Shown piece after piece: positions 8,278 through 16,789 of a stretch of DNA of 41,014 nucleotides (the first letter of the stretch is position 1; the number at the start of each line of letters is the position of its first letter). The translations under genes and the position numbers were made by a program. The stretch is from CAZVJA01 sp964626885. Lineage in GTDB: Bacteria; Planctomycetota; Planctomycetia; Planctomycetales; Planctomycetaceae. Below the pieces are notes generated by a model. That model was not told the DNA's origin and made no database searches. It worked only from the letters and a program-made list of their open reading frames with translations. The DNA is taken from positions 1 to 41,014 of the forward strand of contig CAZVJA010000022.1 of assembly GCA_964626885.1 (NCBI GenBank), read 5' to 3'.

Positions 8278-9645
8278 ATGGATAAACAGTCAGAAACGGA
8301 TACCGGAAAAGTGGCGGAATTCAAACCAGTCCTGTTGGCGCGGATCGAGAAGCCCGGCAGCGAGACGTTGGCTTCGTATCGAGCCGATGGAGGCTACAAA
8401 GCGCTCGAAACTGCTCTGCGCCTCACGCCAAAGGACGTTATTCAGCTGGTTAAGGACTCGGGGCTCCGCGGGCGCGGCGGTGCCGGTTTTCCGTGCGGCC
8501 TGAAGTGGAGTTTTCTCCCCGAAGGGCATCCGGGGCCGGTCTATCTTTGTGTGAACGCCGACGAAAGTGAGCCGGGCACGTTCAACAATCGGGTGCTGAT
8601 GGAACGCGATCCGCACCAGATTCTCGAAGGGATCGCGATTGCGTGTCATGCGATTCGTTCGAATACCGCATACATTTACCTGCGGTATGAATTCGGGCGC
8701 AGCTACCGTGCATTGAAGAACGCGATCGAGGAGTGTCGCGCCAACGGGCTGCTCGGGCAGAACATTCTCGGTAGCAACTTTCAGCTCGACGTGCATTTGC
8801 ATCGCGGTGCGGGGGCGTACATTTGCGGCGAGGAAACCGGGCTTATTGAAAGCCTGGAGGGAAAGCGCGCTTGGCCGCGCATCAAGCCGCCGTTTCCCGC
8901 CATCGAGGGGCTCTTTCGCAAGCCGACGATCGTCAACAATATCGAAACACTCGCCTGCGTCACACACATCGTGGGGCGTGGGGCCGACTGGTTCAAATCG
9001 ATGGGAGTTCCGCCCGATCCCAGCAACCCGCGCGATCTCGGGAGTTATGGGCCAAAGCTGTACTGCGTCAGCGGTCATGTCAACCGGCCCGGCTGTTTCG
9101 AATTGCCGTTGGGGGTCACTGCCCGCGAGTTGATCGACAAGCATGCCGGCGGATGCTGGAAGGGGCGAAAGGTGAAGGCGTGCGTGCCGGGAGGGATCAG
9201 CATGGGATTCCTTTCGGCCGACGAACTCGACACGCCGCTCGATTTCAACGGACCCGGAAAGGCCGGCTGTCTCGGCTTGGGAACGGCGGCGGTGATTGTG
9301 ATCGACGACCAGACCAGCATGGTGGACGTTCTGTTCAACAGTTGTCGGTTCTTCGCTCACGAGTCATGCGGTCAGTGCACTCCCTGCCGCGAAGGGACTG
9401 ATTGGATGCGGAAGATTCTCGAACGCATTCGCTCCGGGCGGGGGCAGTTGGCCGATCTCGACTTGCTGGAAGAAGTGGCCGGTTCGATGGGGATTATTCC
9501 CGGAACGACAATCTGCGGCCTTTCGGACGGTGCCGCATGGCCCGTGAAGAATGCGATCAAGAAATTCCGGCCGGAATTTGAGGAGTATATCACCAGCGGT
9601 CGCTCTGCCAGTGGAGCAGGGCGAGTGCTTGCGGCGAGTCATTAA
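8278..9645 (+). CDS. nuoF: NADH-quinone oxidoreductase subunit F (51 kDa, NADH- and FMN-binding)
   Basis: A 455-residue subunit that takes hydride from NADH onto FMN and passes electrons to cluster N3. Visible are the glycine-rich FMN/NADH loop GRGGAGFPCGLKW (from about residue 65), NADESEPGTFNNR, and GAYICGEETGLIESLEGKR near residue 179, where the usual ETALLESLEG reads ETGLIESLEG. The N3 [4Fe-4S] ligands are Cys364, Cys367 and Cys370 in SCGQCTPCREG and Cys413 in TTICGLSDG. The ATG at 8278 has a weak ribosome site; an in-frame GTG at 8311 is the alternative. The protein is slightly longer than E. coli NuoF (445 aa). Confidence 0.96.
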   Translation: MDKQSETDTGKVAEFKPVLLARIEKPGSETLASYRADGGYKALETALRLTPKDVIQLVKDSGLRGRGGAGFPCGLKWSFLPEGHPGPVYLCVNADESEPGTFNNRVLMERDPHQILEGIAIACHAIRSNTAYIYLRYEFGRSYRALKNAIEECRANGLLGQNILGSNFQLDVHLHRGAGAYICGEETGLIESLEGKRAWPRIKPPFPAIEGLFRKPTIVNNIETLACVTHIVGRGADWFKSMGVPPDPSNPRDLGSYGPKLYCVSGHVNRPGCFELPLGVTARELIDKHAGGCWKGRKVKACVPGGISMGFLSADELDTPLDFNGPGKAGCLGLGTAAVIVIDDQTSMVDVLFNSCRFFAHESCGQCTPCREGTDWMRKILERIRSGRGQLADLDLLEEVAGSMGIIPGTTICGLSDGAAWPVKNAIKKFRPEFEEYITSGRSASGAGRVLAASH

Positions 9646-9744
9646 GCCGATAGGTACTGATGGTTTTGTATTTGTTGATCGGCCACAGTTTCCCGGTCGA
9701 TTGTTGGACGAGTGAAAGAAGCGGAAGAGGGCTCAGCAGAACTC

Positions 9745-11445
9745 ATGGCAACTGTCCACATCAACGGCAAACAGGTGGAAATTGGAGTGGACGAGCAGCT
9801 CAACGCCGTGCAGGCGGCGAAGCGGGCCGGCGTCGAGATTCCTCATTACTGCTATCACTCCGCCCTGACCGTGGTTGCCAGTTGCCGCATGTGCCTGGTC
9901 GAGACCGGCCAGATGAAGGCGGATGGAACGGTGTCGATGCTGCCGAAACTTGTCCCCGCGTGTCAAACGCCGGTGAAGGATGGGACGGTCATCATCAGCA
10001 ATAGCGAAAAGGTTGAAGCGGCGCAGCAGGCAACGCTCGAATACTTGCTGCTCAACCACCCGCTCGATTGCCCGGTTTGCGATCAGGCGGGGGAGTGTTT
10101 CCTCCAGGATTACAGCTATCGGTTTGGCAGCGGGGAAAGTCGGCTTCAAGAACCGAAAATCAAGAAAAAAGACAAGGATCACATCGGCGATCAGATCACG
10201 TTGTTCACTGATCGCTGCATTATGTGCACCCGTTGCGTCCGCTTCACGCGAGAGATTAGCGGCACCGGCGAATTACAGGTGATTCAGCGCGGCAGCCACG
10301 CTGAGATCGATATCTTCCCAGGCGAGCCGTGCAACAACAAGCTGGCCGGCAATGTCGTCGATATCTGTCCGGTTGGCGCGCTGTGCAGTAAGGATTTTCT
10401 CTACAAGCAGCGGGTCTGGTGGCTCGAATCCAAGAACAGCGTTTGTCCCGATTGCAGCACCGGCTGCAGTATTCGGGTTGATCAAAACAAGGATGTCGTG
10501 CATCGCCTCAAGCCGCGGAACAACCCGCAGGCGCAAGGGGAGTTCATGTGCGACGAGGGGCGTTTCGGATGGAAGTACATCCACGCCCCAGAGCGGCTGA
10601 AACGTCCCGAGATTCGTTCCGGTGGGGAAACAACTTCCACCGACTGGGATTTGGTGCTTCCCGCCGTGCGTGCCGCCCTGGAAGGAGCCGTCACGCACCG
10701 ACCCGAGAGTGTGGCGGCGGTACTTTCGCCCTGGATGACCTGTGAGGAAGGTTACCTGCTCGCGAAATATCTGAAAGGGCTTTCGCCGCGCGTAAGGTTG
10801 GCGATCGGCCCGGTCCGTGTCTCCGGCGAGGATGATCGTTATCCAAAAGATGTTCACGGAAAGCCGATCGATCCCGCGAAGTTCACAATTCGCGCGGAGA
10901 AATGTCCGAATCGGCGGGGCATCGAAATCGTGCTGCGTCATTTTCAGGGAGAAGTCATCGGCTTCGACCGCGTGTTGAGCGATGCACGTTCGGGAGCCGT
11001 CGATGCCCTGTATCTTGTCGGAGGCGATCCGCGCGGGTGGCTCAGTGACGAGCAAGCAAAATCGCTGGAAAAAATCAAATTGATGGTTGTCCAGGATATT
11101 CTACCGTCCGCCGCATCGGCTCGCGCGCAGTTTGTGCTGGCCGGGGGGACGTTCGTGGAGCGTGATGGAACCTTTGTGAACCATGCCTTGTTGGCGCAGG
11201 GGATTCGCCGGGCGATCGTTTCGCACGAAGATGCTCGACCCGACGGGCGAATACTGTGGGATCTGGCGGGCCGGCGCGGATTGTTTCACACTCCGACGCT
11301 CCGCAAGGAGATGGCGGCGGAAATCAGCGATTTCGGGGCGATCGCTTCGGGTGATTTGGGAGCTACCGGGGTGTTCTTAAACGGAAACGTCAACGGTAGC
11401 GCCGACGTGAACCTGGCGACTGCCGGAGCGGTTGCGGGAAGTTGA
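9745..11445 (+). CDS. nuoG: NADH-quinone oxidoreductase subunit G (75 kDa, Fe-S chain)
   Basis: A 566-residue peripheral-arm subunit that carries the Fe-S wire from NuoF toward NuoI. Ligand sets can be read in order: Cys36, Cys47, Cys50 and Cys73 for [2Fe-2S] N1b; His105, Cys109, Cys112 and Cys118 for N5; Cys158, Cys161, Cys164 and Cys208 for N4; and Cys234, Cys237, Cys241 and Cys269 with spacing C-x2-C-x3-C-x27-C for the off-path N7 cluster. The region after residue 270 is a reduced molybdopterin-oxidoreductase-like domain without cofactor motifs. The protein is much shorter than E. coli NuoG (about 908 aa) or Thermus Nqo3 (783 aa). I chose ATG 9745 because the family begins with the ferredoxin strand VHINGK; GTG at 9712 would add 11 residues. 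Neither start has a strong ribosome site. Confidence 0.93.
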   Translation: MATVHINGKQVEIGVDEQLNAVQAAKRAGVEIPHYCYHSALTVVASCRMCLVETGQMKADGTVSMLPKLVPACQTPVKDGTVIISNSEKVEAAQQATLEYLLLNHPLDCPVCDQAGECFLQDYSYRFGSGESRLQEPKIKKKDKDHIGDQITLFTDRCIMCTRCVRFTREISGTGELQVIQRGSHAEIDIFPGEPCNNKLAGNVVDICPVGALCSKDFLYKQRVWWLESKNSVCPDCSTGCSIRVDQNKDVVHRLKPRNNPQAQGEFMCDEGRFGWKYIHAPERLKRPEIRSGGETTSTDWDLVLPAVRAALEGAVTHRPESVAAVLSPWMTCEEGYLLAKYLKGLSPRVRLAIGPVRVSGEDDRYPKDVHGKPIDPAKFTIRAEKCPNRRGIEIVLRHFQGEVIGFDRVLSDARSGAVDALYLVGGDPRGWLSDEQAKSLEKIKLMVVQDILPSAASARAQFVLAGGTFVERDGTFVNHALLAQGIRRAIVSHEDARPDGRILWDLAGRRGLFHTPTLRKEMAAEISDFGAIASGDLGATGVFLNGNVNGSADVNLATAGAVAGS

Positions 11446-11533
11446 GCGAAACGAGACACTGTGGCGGCGGAGGGCCGGGGGCGACCCGGTCGGGCATTTC
11501 GAGAGTCAATTAGCACGAAGTGAATCAGAGTTG

Positions 11534-12673
11534 ATGGACGGCTTGATCAGAACCTTAATTCTCATCGCGGTTGTGATGGGGAGCATCCTTTTTGCGTGCT
11601 CCTACCTCATCTGGCTGGAGCGGAAGCTCTCTGCCTGGATGCAGGACCGCATTGGCCCGAACCGCGTCGGGCCGTTCGGACTGCTGCAGCCGATTGCCGA
11701 CGGGCTCAAGTTTCTGCTCAAGGAAGACATCATTCCGTCGCACGTCGACAAAGTGCTGTTTCTTGTCGCACCGACGATCTCCGTCTTTACGACGATGCTC
11801 GCCTTCGCGGTGGTGCCTTTCGGGCCGACATCGAGCAACCCCGAAGAATTTCAATTCATCATTGCGCCGCATGTCGATATCGGCATCGTGTTCATCTTCG
11901 CGGTGACGAGTCTGGCGGTGTACGGCGTGATCCTCGGCGGATGGTCGTCAAACAACAAGTACGGCATGCTGGGCGCACTGCGGTCGAGCGCTCAGGTCGT
12001 CAGTTATGAGATCCCGCTGGGGATGTCGATTCTTGGTGTGGCGCTGCTGACCGGTTCACTGAATCTTGAGACGGTGATCGATCATCAGGTCGCGAACGGT
12101 TTCTTCGGGTGGAACATCTGGACGCAGCCTCTCGCTTGCCTGATTTTCTTTACGAGTGCGCTCGCGGAATCGAATCGCCTGCCGTTCGACCTGCCGGAAT
12201 GTGAGCAGGAACTGGTCGGGGGTTATCACACCGAATACAGCGCGCTCAAGTTCGGCATGTTCTTCCTCGGCGAATACACGCACGTCATCACGGTCAGCTT
12301 TCTGGTGTCGGTGCTGTTCTTCGGCGGTTGGCATTTCCCGTTCATTGCGACCGGTGCGAGCGACTATTCGGGCGTTTGGATCGCCAAGCTGGCAGTGCTG
12401 CTTTTCAAAGTGCTGAGCTGCATCGTGGTCATTATGTTGCTGCGGTGGACCATTCCGCGGTTCCGCTTCGATCAATTGATGGGATTGGCCTGGAAAGTTC
12501 TCATCCCGTTGTCGCTGGGGAACGTCCTGGTGACGATGGTTGTGAAGCAGTTTTCGTTGCCGCTCGGCTGGCTGACGGCGGCGTCGCTGGGAATGTTCGT
12601 GATTGCGGGATTGATTTCGATTCGGCGTCCGCCGCGCGTCCGTGCCGAGGCGCTGGCCTCCGCGGGCCGCTAG
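11534..12673 (+). CDS. nuoH: NADH-quinone oxidoreductase subunit H
   Basis: A 379-residue membrane subunit with about eight or nine transmembrane helices that forms the entry of the quinone chamber. Signature segments are ERKLSAWMQDRIGPNRVGPFG in the first cytoplasmic loop and NRLPFDLPECEQELVGGYHTEYSALKF in the loop with the conserved acidic residues that couple quinone reduction to proton movement. I chose the ATG at 11534 because the hydrophobic first helix begins right after it; the frame is open farther upstream but hydrophilic and overlaps nuoG. There are 88 bp to nuoG and 72 bp to nuoI. Confidence 0.95.
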   Translation: MDGLIRTLILIAVVMGSILFACSYLIWLERKLSAWMQDRIGPNRVGPFGLLQPIADGLKFLLKEDIIPSHVDKVLFLVAPTISVFTTMLAFAVVPFGPTSSNPEEFQFIIAPHVDIGIVFIFAVTSLAVYGVILGGWSSNNKYGMLGALRSSAQVVSYEIPLGMSILGVALLTGSLNLETVIDHQVANGFFGWNIWTQPLACLIFFTSALAESNRLPFDLPECEQELVGGYHTEYSALKFGMFFLGEYTHVITVSFLVSVLFFGGWHFPFIATGASDYSGVWIAKLAVLLFKVLSCIVVIMLLRWTIPRFRFDQLMGLAWKVLIPLSLGNVLVTMVVKQFSLPLGWLTAASLGMFVIAGLISIRRPPRVRAEALASAGR

Positions 12674-12745
12674 ACACAGGGACGCTTATTAATCGTGAAC
12701 TTGTCCGCCGCGAGCGGTGTGGGTTGATTTTCGAGATTGGGAAAC

Positions 12746-13381
12746 ATGCCGATCAAAGACGAAGAGGTCGAATGGGTCGAGGAGCCCGAAATCGGGTTCT
12801 GGGAGGCGACGTTCCTGCCCGCCATTGCGCAGGGACTGCGCACGACCATCGGCCATGTGATCCGCCGGGAGTCGGTCACGCAGGAGTACCCGGAGGTCAA
12901 GCCGCACTTGCCGCCAAACTATCGCGGCATGCATCGGCTTAACCGCGACGATCAGGGGCGGGTGAAATGCGTAGCCTGCATGTTGTGCGCGACTGCCTGC
13001 CCGGCCCGCTGCATCGACATTGTAGCGGCCCCGGCGCCGTGGGAAGACCGCGACAAGTTTCCGCAAAGTTTCGTGATTGATGAATTGAAATGCATTTACT
13101 GCGGGATGTGCGAGGAAGCCTGCCCGGTGGATGCGATCGAGTTGACGAGCGTCTTTGATTTCACGGGGCAGAATCGTTCCGAGATGTGTTTTGATCGTGA
13201 AAAGCTGTTAAGCGTTTACGATCAGACGGTGAAGTCAGGAGTCGACCCGGTGCGGACGCATTCGGGGGCGCTCGGTCCGGCTTCGAAGATTGCGGTCCCG
13301 CTGCCGCTGCCGAATCCGGTAACTCAAAACGCGGAGCAGGCAGCCGAAGAGGCCAGGCGGAGTGCGAGCGGACATCATTGA
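12746..13381 (+). CDS. nuoI: NADH-quinone oxidoreductase subunit I (ferredoxin-type)
   Basis: A 211-residue subunit that binds the two [4Fe-4S] clusters N6a and N6b and links NuoG to NuoB. The two classical motifs are present: Cys75, Cys78, Cys81 and Cys85 (CVACMLCATACPARC) and Cys116, Cys119, Cys122 and Cys126 (CIYCGMCEEACPVDA). The N-terminal helix region FWEATFLPAIAQGLRTTIGH would dock to the membrane arm. The C-terminal ~50 residues are low-complexity, rich in Pro, Ala and Glu, and longer than in E. coli NuoI (180 aa). The ATG at 12746 is preferred over an in-frame TTG three codons earlier. Confidence 0.95.
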   Translation: MPIKDEEVEWVEEPEIGFWEATFLPAIAQGLRTTIGHVIRRESVTQEYPEVKPHLPPNYRGMHRLNRDDQGRVKCVACMLCATACPARCIDIVAAPAPWEDRDKFPQSFVIDELKCIYCGMCEEACPVDAIELTSVFDFTGQNRSEMCFDREKLLSVYDQTVKSGVDPVRTHSGALGPASKIAVPLPLPNPVTQNAEQAAEEARRSASGHH

Positions 13382-13448
13382 GACGAGCTGAACGTGCTAT
13401 GAAGACAAGCCACAAAAGACGGAATTCACGGGGGCTGGGAACGACGGA

Positions 13449-14234
13449 ATGAGCGGGGTGATCCGATTATGGCCGCTGGTGCTCGCGCTGGTCGCGGTCT
13501 GGTGGTTGATGCCGCACGCGGCGCGTAAAGGGCGCGGCTGGGGTGTCTTGCTGGGGCTCGCGGCTCTTGTCGCGGCGGGGATGGTCTTTCTCCGGCCGAC
13601 AGGGATGCCGATGCAGGATGTGTTGTTTTATTTGTTCTCCGCGGCGGCGGTGATCTCCGGGATCAGCATGATCACGAGTTCCAATCCCGTCTATGCCGCC
13701 CTCTGGTTCGCATTGGTGACGTTGAGTACCTGCGGGTTGTACCTGCTGCAGTCGGCTCCGTTTCTGGCGGCCGCGACGGTCGTCGTGTACGCGGGGGCGA
13801 TCATCGTGACATTTCTGTTCGTCATCATGCTTGCGCGGCAGGCGGGTTCGGCTCAATACGATCGCGAGGCGCGCGAGCCGTTTTTGGCTTCAGCCACGGC
13901 ATTCGTTTTGTTGGGAGCGATCCTCTACACGTTGGGGGAGTGGCGCGATAGGTCGACAGAGGATACGGGAATCGCCACGGTTACGGATTCGGAAATTGCC
14001 GAGAACGTGGAGCGGGCCAATCGCTTTCTGCCGGTTTCTCGTGAATCGAAGGCATCCCTCGTACCCAATCCCTTCAGCCGTCCGGCGGAAGGGGAATACG
14101 GTGCGATGCGAGGTCTTGGGCGATCGCTATTCAGCGATTATCTGTTCGCCGTCGAACTGGCAGGGACACTGTTATTGGTAGCGTGCATCGGGGCGATTCT
14201 GATTGCACCGCGCAGGTCGCAGGAGAATTCCTGA
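13449..14234 (+). CDS. nuoJ: NADH-quinone oxidoreductase subunit J
   Basis: A 261-residue membrane subunit, longer than E. coli NuoJ (184 aa). Two extra hydrophobic segments lie at the N terminus before the usual start of the family (MPMQDVLFYLFSAAAVISG). The core segment with NPVYAALWFALVTLSTCGLY and VVYAGAIIVTFLFVIML is typical and contains the flexible helix implicated in coupling. A hydrophilic loop of about 70 residues precedes the last helix. The ATG start has only a weak purine-rich tract upstream. The stop codon overlaps the start of nuoK by one base. Confidence 0.92.
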   Translation: MSGVIRLWPLVLALVAVWWLMPHAARKGRGWGVLLGLAALVAAGMVFLRPTGMPMQDVLFYLFSAAAVISGISMITSSNPVYAALWFALVTLSTCGLYLLQSAPFLAAATVVVYAGAIIVTFLFVIMLARQAGSAQYDREAREPFLASATAFVLLGAILYTLGEWRDRSTEDTGIATVTDSEIAENVERANRFLPVSRESKASLVPNPFSRPAEGEYGAMRGLGRSLFSDYLFAVELAGTLLLVACIGAILIAPRRSQENS

Positions 14235-14671
14235 TGGCGAATCTCGACAATTATCTCGTCATCGGCGGTGTGCTGTTTGTGCTGGGATCGCTGGGGTTTC
14301 TCACGCGGCGAAACCTGATCATCATGATGCTCTCGGCCGAGATGATGCTACACGGAGTCTCATTGAATCTAGTGGCGTTTTCGCGAGCGCACGGTAATCT
14401 TGACGGGCAGGCGTTCACGATATTTATGCTGACGGTTGCCGCCTGCGAGGCGGGGCTGGCGTTGGCTCTTGTGCTGGTTCTGTACCAGCGCCGCAAGACG
14501 CTCGATGTCAGCGTGTGGCGAGATCTCCGCGAGGATCACCCCCCCGATTCGGTGCCGGAGGGGTCTGTTCCCGCTGATGTGATCGAGCAGGAACCCCTGG
14601 TGTTCCCGCGTCTCACGCCCGCCGGCCGCGTTCCCAATGTCGAAAAACAGGAGACGGCCGGCCGTGCCTGA
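14234..14671 (+). CDS. nuoK: NADH-quinone oxidoreductase subunit K with C-terminal extension
   Basis: A 145-residue membrane subunit with three helices in its first ~100 residues. The conserved acidic residues of the proton path are present in LSAEMMLHGVSLNLVAF and in LTVAACEAGLALALVLVLY. Typical NuoK proteins are about 100 residues long; here about 45 hydrophilic, Pro- and Glu-rich residues follow the last helix. The ATG overlaps the nuoJ stop by one base, with AGGAG seven bases upstream, so translational coupling is likely. The tail also overlaps the start of nuoL by eight bases. Confidence 0.93.
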   Translation: MANLDNYLVIGGVLFVLGSLGFLTRRNLIIMMLSAEMMLHGVSLNLVAFSRAHGNLDGQAFTIFMLTVAACEAGLALALVLVLYQRRKTLDVSVWRDLREDHPPDSVPEGSVPADVIEQEPLVFPRLTPAGRVPNVEKQETAGRA

Positions 14672-16682
14672 AAGTACCCTTATCAAACTCTCCCGGTTCT
14701 TCATCTGGGCGATTCCGAGTGCGCCACTCATCTCGGCGGTGGTGATCGCGGCGTTTGGCTCCGGATGGCTGCGTGAGAAGAGCCATCGAGTCTGTATCGC
14801 GGCACTCATGTTGTCACTTGGACTGTCGCTTGGATTGCTTGTCGCCGGTCCTCGGCATGCGGTGAATGGGCCTGTCCGACAAGGGGAAGCACCGAAAGAA
14901 GTGACTTCCTGGGTGGGTGTGACCGACGGATTCACATGGATGGAGGTCGGCGATCTCAAGGTCCGTGTCGATCTTCGCTTCGATGCCATGACCGTGTTGA
15001 TGCTCTGTACCGTCACGCTTGTCAGCCTGCTGGTGGCCGTTTACGCCTCCGGCTACATGCACGGCGATCCCGGCTATCCTCGATTCTTCGCCGAGTTCTC
15101 GCTGTTCGTCTTTTCGATGTGCATGCTGGTGCTCGCGGGAAATTTCCTGCTGCTGTTCGTTTTCTGGGAAGCGGTGGGACTGTGCAGCTACTTGCTGATC
15201 GGTTTCTGGTACAAGCGGCCGAGCGCTGCCGCCGCGGCGCGGAAAGCGTTTCTTGTCAATCGGGTGGGAGACTTCGGGTTTCTGCTCGGTGTGTTTCTGA
15301 TCTGGCGGACGTTCGGCTCGCTCGATTTTGAAATCGTGCTCGGAAACGCAAATCTGCTCAACTATGCCGCGCAGAAATTTCCGGACACGATCACCTTAAT
15401 CTGCCTGCTGCTGTTCGTCGGAGCGGCAGGAAAATCGGCGCAGTTTCCGTTGCACGTTTGGCTGCCGGATGCGATGGAAGGCCCCACACCGGTGAGCGCC
15501 CTCATCCATGCCGCGACCATGGTCACGGCGGGAGTGTACATGGTCGCCCGCTGTACGCCGTTGTTCCTGCATGCACCGCAAGCCCAAATGGTCGTGGCGG
15601 GAATCGGTGCGGCGACGGCACTTCTGGCGGCGCTCATTGCACTGACGCAAACCGATCTCAAACGGGTTCTGGCGTATTCAACCGTCAGCCAGCTTGGTTA
15701 TATGTTTCTGGCGCTCGGTTCGGCCGCGGCAGGACCGGAGTTCGCGGTAGCGGCCGTTACGGCGGCCATGTTCCACCTCCTGACACATGCCTTCTTTAAA
15801 GCATTGCTGTTCCTTGGAGCGGGGAGCGTGATGCACGCGATGGGGGACGTGATCGACATGCGTCGCTTCTCGGGACTGTCGCGGATCATGCCGATTACGC
15901 AGAAGACCTTCTTGTGCGGATCGCTGGCGCTCGCCGGGTTTCCGCTCCTGTCCGGTTTCTGGAGCAAGGATGACGTCCTCTCGGCGGTAGCGGCCGGCGC
16001 GCATGGTGAACAGCATGCACCGTTCTTCACCGTGTTGTATGTGGTTGCACTCATCACCGCGGCGCTCACGGCGTTCTATACATTTCGCGCGTACTTCCTC
16101 ACCTTCCATGGCGAGGAGCGCGTTCCCGAGGAAGCCGGGCATCATGCCCATGAGTCCCCTCCGGTGATGGCTCGCCCGCTGGTGATTCTGGCGGTGTTCG
16201 CTGTTGGGATCGGTGCGGCGATCGGCCCGACCGGCATTTACGCCCATTATCTTAGCTTCACGATGTGGCTGGTCCCCGATGGAGCGTCGCATGCGGGAGG
16301 GCACGTGTTTCATTGGGACGTAATGATCTTGAGTACGCTGGTCGCTCTGGCGGGTATCGGAGCGGCGTGGTGGATGTACGCAGCACCGTCGGCGGTGGGT
16401 CGAAAGCTCGATACGCCGGCGGGGTTATTGCGTGCTTTGTCGCAAAATCGGTTTTATCTCGATGAACTCTACGTGGCGGTAATTGTGAAGCCGCTGCAAC
16501 TGCTTGCTCGGCTGCTGGTGTGGTTCGATCAATCGTTTCTGGACCGGCTGGTTGATGCCATCGGTCGAGTGCCCGCACAGTTCGGACAGTTGTTGCGGCC
16601 GATGCAGAATGGTCTGGTGCAGTCGTATGCGTTTGTCATGCTGGTCGGGCTGACGTTTTTCCTGCTGGTGATGATTCGCTAG
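14664..16682 (+). CDS. nuoL: NADH-quinone oxidoreductase subunit L (antiporter-like)
   Basis: A 672-residue distal membrane subunit and one of three Mrp-antiporter-like proton pumps. Key residues are in place: the TM5 Glu in FWEAVGLCSYLLIGFWY, and the TM7 Lys and following helix in GAAGKSAQFPLHVWLPDAMEGPTPVSALIHAATMV. Downstream are LAYSTVSQLGYMFLALG and the family region GFPLLSGFWSKDD. The C-terminal end should form the long lateral helix that runs along the membrane arm. The GTG at 14664 is preferred because GGAGA lies upstream; an ATG at 14637 would overlap nuoK by 35 bases and has no ribosome site. A 107-bp gap to nuoM follows. Confidence 0.95.
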   Translation: MPESTLIKLSRFFIWAIPSAPLISAVVIAAFGSGWLREKSHRVCIAALMLSLGLSLGLLVAGPRHAVNGPVRQGEAPKEVTSWVGVTDGFTWMEVGDLKVRVDLRFDAMTVLMLCTVTLVSLLVAVYASGYMHGDPGYPRFFAEFSLFVFSMCMLVLAGNFLLLFVFWEAVGLCSYLLIGFWYKRPSAAAAARKAFLVNRVGDFGFLLGVFLIWRTFGSLDFEIVLGNANLLNYAAQKFPDTITLICLLLFVGAAGKSAQFPLHVWLPDAMEGPTPVSALIHAATMVTAGVYMVARCTPLFLHAPQAQMVVAGIGAATALLAALIALTQTDLKRVLAYSTVSQLGYMFLALGSAAAGPEFAVAAVTAAMFHLLTHAFFKALLFLGAGSVMHAMGDVIDMRRFSGLSRIMPITQKTFLCGSLALAGFPLLSGFWSKDDVLSAVAAGAHGEQHAPFFTVLYVVALITAALTAFYTFRAYFLTFHGEERVPEEAGHHAHESPPVMARPLVILAVFAVGIGAAIGPTGIYAHYLSFTMWLVPDGASHAGGHVFHWDVMILSTLVALAGIGAAWWMYAAPSAVGRKLDTPAGLLRALSQNRFYLDELYVAVIVKPLQLLARLLVWFDQSFLDRLVDAIGRVPAQFGQLLRPMQNGLVQSYAFVMLVGLTFFLLVMIR

Positions 16683-16715
16683 CCGGTTTCGGCTGTTTTC
16701 AAGCCGGATGTTTGG

Positions 16716-16729
16716 TTGCGATTTGCGAT
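16716..16729. repeat. Two exact tandem heptamers in the nuoL-nuoM gap
   Basis: The unit TTGCGAT occurs twice in direct tandem, in the non-coding gap between nuoL and nuoM. A small hairpin, CGGCT-7 nt-AGCCG at 16690-16706, lies just before it, without a T tract. The same kind of 7-base periodicity is seen before nuoD, with a different unit. Confidence 0.4.
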
Positions 16730-16789
16730 ATCTGAAGTTGGCATTGGAAGACGGGAAAAAGTTCCAGCTCTGAGGCAAAGGGGGTTGCG

